DNA of 6,798 nucleotides, taken from NCBI GenBank assembly GCA_021161105.1, contig JAGHBG010000104.1, positions 1 through 6,798 on the forward strand, written 5' to 3'. The notes under the pieces were generated by a model. It searched no databases. It had not been told where the DNA came from and saw only the letters and a program-made list of their open reading frames with translations. The DNA comes from Thermotogaceae bacterium (GTDB lineage: Bacteria; Thermotogota; Thermotogae; Thermotogales; Thermotogaceae). Within the stretch, counting starts at the first letter, position 1. Every line of letters starts with the position of its first letter. The translations under genes were made by a program, and so were the position numbers. Of this stretch, positions 1 through 4,577 are shown in pieces.

Positions 1-600
1 ATACCTATAATATTTGACGAGAAAGTTTATGGAATTATAAATCTGGATTTTTATAAAAGATTCAAAAGACTCAATAGAACGGAAAAGAAAATAATAGAAT
101 TGTTGATAAGTGATCTGCCAATTATTATTAATCATATTTTCAACCTGAGGGATCTGGTTTTAGATTCGTATAAAGACATATTAACAGGTGTTTACAATAG
201 AAAAATTTTAAACGAAGAAGTTCTAAAGGATTATAAGTATTTCTTTTTCATAGACATTAATAAATTTAAGCAGATCAATGACAAGTATGGGCATTTAATA
301 GGAGATGAAGTCTTGAAGATAGTTGCAAAAAGATTAGTACATATATTTGCAGAAGATGATATTGTGATTAGGTACGGTGGTGATGAATTTCTTGTTTGTC
401 TAAAAAGTGATAGTGATTTTTTGACCGAAGACATAAAGAATCGAATAAAAAGTTCGTTGAGCCAAGATATTGTGCTCAGAGATAAGAGGATAAAACTTTC
501 TGTTTCTGTGGGTGCATTTGTAAAGAAAGAAGACGAACCTTTAAATTCCATCATCGAAAAAGTTGATAAATTAATGTATAAGGATAAGAATGGGATTTAG
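1..600 (+). CDS. GAF-GGDEF diguanylate cyclase, 5' truncated by window edge
   Basis: The frame is open from base 1 to the TAG at 598-600, leaving 199 visible residues; the true start lies outside the window. Residues 1-30 (IPIIFDEKVYGIINLDFYK) look like the last strands of a GAF sensor domain. A helical linker leads into a complete GGDEF domain from about residue 58. It carries the usual signposts: DILTGVYNR, the metal-binding DINKFKQINDKYGH block (D85, N93) and RYGGDEF (GGDEF at 126-130). By family knowledge it should join two GTP into cyclic di-GMP in the cytoplasm, gated by the GAF domain. The active-site signature is intact, so activity is likely. The RxxD product-inhibition site that normally sits five residues before GGDEF reads AEDD (117-120), so its arginine is missing. 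The gene is clearly more AT-rich than metG. It is convergent with the SDR pseudogene, and I see no clear terminator between them. The GAF assignment is less certain than the GGDEF. Confidence 0.93.
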   Translation: MPIIFDEKVYGIINLDFYKRFKRLNRTEKKIIELLISDLPIIINHIFNLRDLVLDSYKDILTGVYNRKILNEEVLKDYKYFFFIDINKFKQINDKYGHLIGDEVLKIVAKRLVHIFAEDDIVIRYGGDEFLVCLKSDSDFLTEDIKNRIKSSLSQDIVLRDKRIKLSVSVGAFVKKEDEPLNSIIEKVDKLMYKDKNGI

Positions 601-651
601 AATACCATCTCCATTTTTTGTTTGAATTTAAACTTGTGGATTCTGAAACTC

Positions 652-1349
652 TTAAATATAAATCATTTTCTTGGCCATCCCACCATCTGCAACAAAGTTG
701 GTTCCAGTTATAAATTCTAATTTTTCCTTATCAGCCAGAAAAAGAACAAGTTCAGCCATGTCAGATATTTTACCTGCTCTGCCAGCAGGATGTTGCTGAT
801 GTTTTTCCTCTGAAATAGTTTCATTCCCATGTAAAATCCATCCCGGGCTTATTGCATTTACACGGATATTTGGACCAAGTGAGTTTACGAGAGCGTGGGT
901 TAAACCTAAAATACCTGCTTTTGAAGAGCTATAGGCTTCACTACCTGCTGACATTAGCGCGCGAGTAGAAGATATATTTATAATTGCTTCACGACCTGGA
1001 TTTTCTAAAATTAAAGGTACCCCAAAATGGCTCATCAGAAAATAGCCGGCTAAATTTACATCAAATTACTTTTCTCCATTCAGAAACCGTTAATTTCAAA
1101 GAGTTTTTAAACGCTCCTATTGCAGCATTGTTTGCAATCAGATCCTGTCTTCCAAATTTATTCATATCATTTTCAGAAAAAACATCTCCAGGAAATTTTA
1201 ATAATTTATCAGAGTTTTTCTAATTTTTCCAGATTTTCCTTATCAATGTCAATCACTGCTACGCTCCAGCCTTCCGATAACAATCTCAAAGCAATTTCCT
1301 TCCCAGTATTTTTTGCACCACCAGAAATAACAGCAGCTTTTTCTGACGT
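652..1349 (-). pseudogene. Short-chain dehydrogenase/reductase (SDR) pseudogene
   Basis: Read leftward, the pieces reconstruct one SDR of about 230-250 residues, an NAD(P)-dependent oxidoreductase of unknown substrate. The first frame gives AAVISGGAKNTGKEIALRLL (Rossmann glycine-rich loop) and VAVIDIDKENLEKLEKL, then a TGA. The second gives SDKLLKFPGDVFSENDMNKF, GRQDLIANNAAIG (NNA motif) and SEWRKVI, then a TGA. The third gives DVNLAGYFLMSHFG, IINISS, catalytic YSSSK, VNAISPGW and a typical FITGTNFVADGGM tail ending at TAA 652. Lesions are a start codon that reads ACG (1347-1349) behind a good Shine-Dalgarno, a frameshift near 1210, about 8 codons apparently missing between MNKF and GRQDL near 1153, and an extra T near 1064 (GTAATTTGATG where GTAATTGATG would keep frame). 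The intact carboxy-terminal 127 codons contain the catalytic Tyr-Lys but no cofactor fold. Several independent lesions argue for a real pseudogene over one sequencing error. Confidence 0.88.
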
Positions 1350-1363
1350 AGAATCGCTCCTTT
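1347..1363 (-). promoter_or_regulatory. Orphaned ribosome binding site and mutated start of SDR pseudogene
   Basis: On the minus strand AAAGGAG (1363-1357) is followed after 7 nt by ACG TCA GAA AAA, in frame with the Rossmann motif. No ATG, GTG or TTG lies in this frame between the upstream in-frame stop and the glycine-rich loop. The simplest reading is an ancestral ATG changed to ACG. Confidence 0.65.
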
Positions 1364-1516
1364 CACAACCTGAGAAGTTTCAAAGAACTTTTTTCACGTT
1401 ATTTTGTATAATAGAAATCCATTAGCTCTAAACACTTTTGCAAGCATCTTTTGATTCGGAAATGCTTTTATCAATTAAGCGGTTATTCCATTTTTGCCTC
1501 TTATCAAGCGAGGCGA

Positions 1517-1533
1517 TTGGAATTAGCTTCCAA
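1517..1533. repeat. Small inverted repeat TTGGAA-N5-TTCCAA
   Basis: This is a perfect 6-bp inverted repeat with a 5-nt loop in the otherwise featureless stretch between the SDR pseudogene (ends 1349) and the terminator at 1546. There is no T-tract, so it does not look like a terminator. It may be a weak operator half-pair or chance. I see no gene in 1364-1545. Confidence 0.25.
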
Positions 1534-1545
1534 AAGGCTTTACAC

Positions 1546-1587
1546 AAAAAAGCAAAACCCTGCCACCTGGGCAGGGCCTTTTTCTTT
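1546..1587 (-). terminator. Rho-independent terminator of the metallophosphoesterase gene
   Basis: A perfect 7-bp GC-rich stem, CCCTGCC (1558-1564) with GGCAGGG (1570-1576), encloses a 5-nt loop. On the minus strand it is followed by TTTTGCTTTTTT, beginning about 27 nt after the phosphoesterase stop. On the plus strand it is followed by CCTTTTTCTTT, so it could work in both directions. Confidence 0.88.
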
Positions 1588-1603
1588 GAGAGAAATCAAG
1601 AAA

Positions 1604-2896
1604 TTATTTTCCTCTAACGACAACATTCACTCCGTATGTTGCTGGAACATTCACTGCTATTCTCATGTAAACCATATTACCAACTTCTTTCTTTTCAACT
1701 ATTTCATAATCGACAGGGTTTTTCTTTCTTCCCCAATCGATGAAGTAAGCCTCTATTTCGTACTTATCATATTTTGGCATTAGCACTTCTATTCCGGATA
1801 CCTTTATATCGTACGGGGTTCTGTTCGTAACTAACACTTCGTAGGTTCTACCGTCGTTTTTGAGCACTTCATAGCTGAAATTGAATGGAACAGCAAATCT
1901 GTAAGAAGTTTTATCTTTATCAACAGTTGCAATTAAGTAACTGAAGATACCAAGAGCTCCAGCAGGAACATGAAGCGAATAATGGTATCCAGAAGCTTCA
2001 CCACCAAAGTCCACTCTCTTATCACTTATAACCTTGTCGTAAGGTTTCACATGAGTGTTGACCTGATAACCACCTGTAACTGGCGTGTACAGAGGAGCTC
2101 CTCCTCCACCAAGTATGAAGAACAATGTATTTTCCTTCTTTGTTATGTAATTGAGATGTTCATGTCCTGCCATATATGCATCAACTCCGTTTTCGACAAG
2201 AAGTTTTACAAATTCATCTCTATTTTCCTTTGTTTCAAAAGATTTGGTGTGTTCAAATTCGAAGTTTGGTGCAAGAGCTGAAAAAGCTGGAACATGACCA
2301 AAAACAATCTTAACGTCAGCAGGTTGAGCTACAACATCTTTAAACCAGTCTATCATGGCTTTTTCATGTTCTCCGTCGTTAACATTGAAAAATCCGTATG
2401 ATCCCTCGGCCATGCCTTTTGGCCAGTTTGTGTTGATGAACATGAAGTGAGCCTTGCCAAAGTAGAAGTCAAAATACAGCTTCTTTCCGAAGTACTCTTT
2501 GAATATTTCCATCTTATCCTTACCTGGAGATATTTCGTGATTTCCTGGGACGAATATGAGAGGAACCGTTGGAGCGTATTTGTTCATTATTGAAAGGAAT
2601 TCTTCAATGTATGCTCTGTATTCTTCTTCACTATCGCCATATCCTATAGCTATATCTCCTGTGAAAACGACAAAATCTGGGTGTATGAGTCCTATTTCAA
2701 AGGCAAATCGAGAAAGGATATCCTCTGGAAGAGGATTCATTGGAGCAACGGGCCTGCTATCACCAAAAACGATGAATGTGAATGTATCTTTGGAGTTAGC
2801 CCTTGCCCATTCTTGGATATCATCACTTTTCACGACATAAGCGAAGGAAACAACAATAATGGAGACCACTAAAGCAAAAACCAGAAGCTTTCTCAT
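1604..2896 (-). CDS. Secreted calcineurin-like metallophosphoesterase
   Basis: This 430-residue protein has an amino-terminal signal or anchor (MRKLLVFALVVSIIVVSFAY), so it probably acts outside the cytoplasmic membrane. The calcineurin-like phosphoesterase motifs appear in order: FGDSR (D46), FTGD (D81), GNHE (118-121), KIVFGH (H201) and GHEH (244-247). These supply the two-metal centre used to hydrolyse phosphate mono- or diesters. The first motif reads GDSR where many relatives have GDxH, so one usual metal-ligand histidine is an arginine; GDSR also occurs in a recognised subset of the family. Residues about 335-430 form a beta-rich carboxy-terminal domain with no motif I recognise. The start is set by AAGGGGG 7 nt before the ATG and by the signal sequence. 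The gene stands alone, with its own promoter (2941-2969) and terminator (1546-1587). The family is secure; the substrate cannot be inferred. Confidence 0.93.
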   Translation of the reverse strand: MRKLLVFALVVSIIVVSFAYVVKSDDIQEWARANSKDTFTFIVFGDSRPVAPMNPLPEDILSRFAFEIGLIHPDFVVFTGDIAIGYGDSEEEYRAYIEEFLSIMNKYAPTVPLIFVPGNHEISPGKDKMEIFKEYFGKKLYFDFYFGKAHFMFINTNWPKGMAEGSYGFFNVNDGEHEKAMIDWFKDVVAQPADVKIVFGHVPAFSALAPNFEFEHTKSFETKENRDEFVKLLVENGVDAYMAGHEHLNYITKKENTLFFILGGGGAPLYTPVTGGYQVNTHVKPYDKVISDKRVDFGGEASGYHYSLHVPAGALGIFSYLIATVDKDKTSYRFAVPFNFSYEVLKNDGRTYEVLVTNRTPYDIKVSGIEVLMPKYDKYEIEAYFIDWGRKKNPVDYEIVEKKEVGNMVYMRIAVNVPATYGVNVVVRGK

Positions 2897-2940
2897 AAAA
2901 ACACCCCCTTAGGAAGTTTTTGAAACAATTATCATAATTT

Positions 2941-2969
2941 ATTATATATCTTCTTACACTTATTGAAAA
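2941..2969 (-). promoter_or_regulatory. Sigma-70-type promoter for the metallophosphoesterase gene
   Basis: On the minus strand TTTTCA (2969-2964), 17 nt and a perfect TATAAT (2946-2941) are correctly placed about 45 bp before the ATG at 2896. The -35 box matches TTGACA at 4 of 6 positions. It lies only about 30 bp from the edge of the IS relic at 3000. Confidence 0.65.
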
Positions 2970-2999
2970 AATTTTGTTAATAGACATTTCAGTTAGCTG

Positions 3000-3025
3000 G
3001 GTTGTGTCAAGTAAATTGTGTCTGG
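3000..3025. repeat. Terminal inverted repeat of IS relic, transposase 3' end
   Basis: The outer edge begins GGTTGTGTCAAG and the inner edge ends TTGTGTCTGG. The motif TTGTGTC occurs twice within it. The transposase fragment's TGA (3007-3009) lies within this repeat. Confidence 0.68.
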
Positions 3026-3222
3026 TAAGATTCTTTAAAAGCACTTCTGCTTTCCAAGAAATCCTCGATAGCTCTCTCAAAACCTCTGAGCCGCCTCGAC
3101 ATGTATCTTTCGTTCAGTTCCCTCAAGATAACATAGATGATTTTTTCCGCTCCTTTTTCCCCCTGTAGTTGTTCCATAGGTTCTGTCAAGAAATTGCTGT
3201 AAAAAGTCTTGCACCCTATCAT
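3007..3222 (-). pseudogene. Transposase carboxy-terminal fragment (IS256/Mutator type)
   Basis: The open frame gives 71 codons. From about residue 21 it reads GEKGAEKIIYVILRELNERY and MSRRLRGFERAIEDFLE, ending YQTQFT. This resembles the tail of Mutator-family transposases, where a block like EEAxEKLLYLVLxELNERW is followed by RRLRGF. That tail follows the DDE catalytic domain, of which nothing intact remains. The first 15-20 codons do not fit the family. The overlapping frame near 3170-3229 reads VVYDRVQDFLQQFLDRTYG, which may be another transposase piece joined by a frameshift or deletion. The ATG at 3222 is therefore probably not a real start. Confidence 0.6.
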
Positions 3223-3425
3223 AAACTACTTTTCTATATCAAGATTTCCTCTGTTTTTTTAATCATCGTCTATTTCCCTGCAATACAAAATACCTATACC
3301 ACATCCACTAGTTCACTTTTATGAAGACAGTCAAACGCGTTCTGTTTTGTACCTGCCTATCGCTTTGCTTTTCATTTCACGCCAATTTGTATTAAAGCTT
3401 ACTACACATCACACCAGCTCAAATT

Positions 3426-3624
3426 TTACCTCCCCGCCTCATAATGAAGTTTTAAAAAACATGTAAATACCTTTCTTATCATCGATTGTGTCTCTTCATA
3501 TATACTAAAGTTTAATAAAGGAACTCGCTGATCTTTGCAATATTTTTCCATAGCTTCCTTAATCCTTAAGTGTGGCTTTTATAGCTTCCAATATGTGTGA
3601 TAGAATTTTTTTGGTTGGGTTCAT
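3426..3624 (-). pseudogene. Transposase amino-terminal fragment, frameshifted
   Basis: A strong GGAGGT (3636-3631) lies 6 nt before an ATG at 3624 that opens MNPTKKILSHILEAIKATLK and stops at 3559. The overlapping frame continues as RIKEAMEKYCKDQRVPLLNF and SIYEETQSMIRKVF to a TAA at 3426-3428. Joined by one frameshift near 3567, the two make a plausible helical amino terminus. The position just inside the left inverted repeat, after a classic ribosome site, is where an IS transposase should begin. I could not assign this part to a family from sequence alone. The 3230-3425 stretch between this and the carboxy-terminal fragment has only short broken frames. Confidence 0.5.
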
Positions 3625-3696
3625 TTTGTAACCTCCGTTCCTGTGCGTGTTTTATCGTTTTCACTAACGGCTTTTGCCCCGTCTTGTTTTCCTTCA

Positions 3697-3722
3697 CCAG
3701 ACATATTTGATTTTACACTACC
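3697..3722. repeat. Terminal inverted repeat of IS relic, transposase 5' side
   Basis: The plus strand reads CCAGACATAT...CACTACC. It matches the reverse complement of 3000-3025 at 20 of 26 positions, with both the first 7 inner bases and three of the last four outer bases conserved. Confidence 0.65.
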
Positions 3723-3778
3723 AATTATTTTGCTTAAGCTCTGGTTCCAGGATTTTTAAAGTTTAATCTGTAAATCGC

Positions 3779-3827
3779 TTGTGAAAAATGTATGAATAAA
3801 TTCACAAAAACTTAATATGTGAAAAAT
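3779..3827. promoter_or_regulatory. Cluster of TTGTGAA half-sites upstream of the PEBP gene
   Basis: TTGTGAA (3779-3785) and its exact complement TTCACAA (3801-3807) form an inverted repeat with 22-bp start-to-start spacing. A third copy, ATGTGAA, sits at 3817-3823. TGTGAAAAAT also occurs as a direct repeat (3780-3789 and 3818-3827). The cluster lies just upstream of the extended -10 box at 3842-3849, where an operator would be expected. TTGTGAA/TTCACAA is also the half-site of Rex-type redox repressors, but those sites are close palindromes, unlike the 15-bp gap here. The binding protein is unknown. Confidence 0.4.
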
Positions 3828-3841
3828 AATACATACTATAT

Positions 3842-3849
3842 GCTATAAT
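3842..3849 (+). promoter_or_regulatory. Extended -10 promoter for the PEBP gene
   Basis: A perfect TATAAT (3844-3849) is preceded by TG one base away (TGCTATAAT at 3841-3849), the extended -10 form that tolerates a poor -35; no good TTGACA is seen 16-18 bp upstream. Transcription would begin near 3856. That rules out the ATG at 3848 and supports translation from 3881. Confidence 0.7.
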
Positions 3850-3880
3850 GTTCCATGTTAAACACATGGGGAGATTTTCA

Positions 3881-4411
3881 ATGCTTAGAAAAAATCTATT
3901 TGTTGTTTTTGGGTTGATTATAATGTTATTAGTTTCATGCAAAGGAGGCGAGAGAATGAAGGTAGAAAGTGTTTTTGGCAATAACGAATTTATACCTGAG
4001 AAGTACACATGCATGGGAAAAAATATTAATCCACCTCTTGTTATTAGCGATATCCCAGAGAAGACAAAAAGTATAGCTATAATAATGGATGATCCTGATG
4101 CTCCCATAGGCACTTTTGTTCATTGGGTTTTGTGGAACTTGAAGGTGACGGGAGATAGAGTGGAACTTAAAGAAGGTATTCCAAGGCAGGCCAGCTGCTG
4201 CGAGCAAGGTATTAATGATTTTGGAAAAGTTGGTTATGATGGACCCTGTCCGCCCAGAGGTCATGGAATTCACCATTATCATATAAAGGTTTATGCCCTT
4301 GACACGGATTTGAAATTACCACCTAAATCTACCAAAAAAGCTCTTGAAAGTGCTATGAGAGGTCATATCGTTTCTCAAGCAGAGCTGGTAGGACTCTTTG
4401 AGAGAAGATGA
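3881..4411 (+). CDS. YbhB/YbcL-family (PEBP) protein, predicted lipoprotein
   Basis: This 176-residue protein belongs to the phosphatidylethanolamine-binding protein/Raf kinase inhibitor-like family. Family hallmarks are YTCMGKNINPPL (42-53), the ligand-pocket DDPDAP (70-75), FVHWVLWNL (79-87) and GPCPPRGHGIHHYHIKVYAL (121-140). Bacterial members are small ligand-binding proteins whose role is poorly known; no enzymatic activity should be assumed. An amino-terminal hydrophobic stretch ends in the lipobox LVSC (17-20), predicting lipid attachment at C20 and display on the outside of the membrane. I chose the ATG at 3881 because GGGGAG (3868-3873) lies 7 nt upstream and because the frame's earlier ATG at 3848 overlaps the -10 box. 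Most relatives are about 150 residues and lack a signal. The internal ATG at 3956 (M26), behind a perfect AAAGGAGG, would make that 151-residue cytoplasmic form. The cysteine pair CC (106-107) is unexplained. Confidence 0.93.
   Translation: MLRKNLFVVFGLIIMLLVSCKGGERMKVESVFGNNEFIPEKYTCMGKNINPPLVISDIPEKTKSIAIIMDDPDAPIGTFVHWVLWNLKVTGDRVELKEGIPRQASCCEQGINDFGKVGYDGPCPPRGHGIHHYHIKVYALDTDLKLPPKSTKKALESAMRGHIVSQAELVGLFERR
3941..3958 (+). promoter_or_regulatory. Strong internal ribosome binding site and start in the PEBP gene
   Basis: AAAGGAGG (3941-3948) stands 7 nt before an in-frame ATG (3956-3958). Its bases encode the residues just after the lipobox cysteine (CKGGERM). It is a better Shine-Dalgarno than the one at 3868. 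Initiation here would yield a protein that starts MKVESVFGNN, as typical cytoplasmic YbhB proteins do. Confidence 0.55.
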
Positions 4412-4469
4412 ATTAACTGAGATGTAACTATTTAGTAACTTTTTACAACATATTGCAAAACACTGTTAA

Positions 4470-4498
4470 TTGACTTAACAAAAGATGAACAGGATAAT
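4470..4498 (+). promoter_or_regulatory. Near-consensus sigma-70 promoter with no gene downstream
   Basis: TTGACT (4470-4475), exactly 17 nt and GATAAT (4493-4498) each match consensus at 5 of 6 positions. It reads away from the PEBP gene toward the terminator at 4547 and the 3' end of metG. No coding gene follows on this strand. An overlapping GTTAA-N5-TTAAC inverted repeat (4465-4479) covers the -35 box. Confidence 0.45.
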
Positions 4499-4504
4499 GC
4501 TCCT

Positions 4505-4575
4505 CAGTAACCCCCTATTAAAAATAAAAACAACTATAAAAGATTAGCGGGCCCTGGGCCCGCGTTTTCTTATTT
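4505..4575 (+). ncRNA. Candidate short transcript between orphan promoter and terminator
   Basis: If the promoter at 4470-4498 is used, RNA would start near 4505 and end in the T-tract after the hairpin at 4547-4563, a product of about 65-70 nt: an A-rich unstructured 5' half and a GC-rich 3' hairpin. Its end would overlap the metG stop region in antisense. I recognise no known RNA family, and the only short frame here overlaps the -10 box with poor ribosome-site spacing. This is inferred only from the promoter and terminator pairing. Confidence 0.25.
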
Positions 4576-4577
4576 TT
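4547..4577 (+). terminator. Strong rho-independent terminator between PEBP gene and metG
   Basis: GCGGGCC (4547-4553) pairs with GGCCCGC (4557-4563) around a 3-nt loop and is followed by GTTTTCTTATTTTT on the plus strand. It is 136 nt beyond the PEBP stop. The hairpin also falls just after the metG stop on the other strand, where the following TAATCTTTTATAG is a weaker U-tract, so it probably serves both convergent units. Confidence 0.88.

Larger units (their letters stand above)
3000..3722 (-). mobile_element. Degenerate IS256/Mutator-type insertion sequence relic
   Basis: The segment is bounded by 26-bp inverted repeats (3000-3025 and 3697-3722) that match at 20 of 26 positions and read outward as CCAGACA...ACC. 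Inside, on the minus strand and in the expected order, are the start of an ORF behind GGAGGT (3624), a frameshifted continuation (to 3426) and a transposase-like carboxy terminus whose stop lies inside the right repeat. At 723 bp it is about half the usual length of such elements, so most of the catalytic core is gone. I see no clear target-site duplication (2991-2999 versus 3723-3731), which fits an old insertion. It cannot move by itself. The family name rests on the carboxy-terminal similarity as I remember it. Confidence 0.68.

Noticed and set aside
1407..1436. Possible -10 boxes (TATAAT plus strand, TATTAT minus strand) upstream of the SDR pseudogene
   Set aside because: Neither has a recognisable -35 at 16-18 bp. 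The region is AT-rich and such boxes are expected by chance, although the minus-strand one may be the decayed gene's old promoter.
1443..1472. AAGCAT...ATGCTT inverted repeat as a terminator
   Set aside because: The stem is only about 6 bp with a loop longer than 10 nt and low GC, and no gene ends nearby on the plus strand.
1120..1783. Plus-strand open frames of about 100 codons opposite the SDR pseudogene and the phosphoesterase end
   Set aside because: They are antisense to recognisable motifs, lack ribosome sites and resemble no protein family.
2823..3080. 85-codon minus-strand open frame across the phosphoesterase start and the IS edge
   Set aside because: It overlaps the well-supported phosphoesterase signal peptide, promoter and IS end in another frame, has no ribosome site and is low-complexity.
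3000..3722. Direct repeats here as a CRISPR array or origin iterons
   Set aside because: The repeats are two inverted element ends and a few short motifs, with no regularly spaced repeat units or spacers.
3848..3880. Upstream in-frame ATGs (3848 and 3866) as starts of the PEBP protein
   Set aside because: The 3848 ATG overlaps the TATAAT box and cannot be in the mRNA; the 3866 ATG has no ribosome site. The GGGGAG at 3868 points to the ATG at 3881, which gives a clean lipoprotein signal.
4412..4546. T-box riboswitch or other leader regulating metG
   Set aside because: This region is downstream of metG, not upstream. The metG start is fused to an upstream gene with no leader in the window, and no T-box motif is visible.
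4497..4547. Short plus-strand frame (16 codons, MLLSNPLLK...) downstream of the orphan promoter
   Set aside because: Its ATG overlaps the -10 box, so it would precede the transcript start, and no properly spaced Shine-Dalgarno is present.
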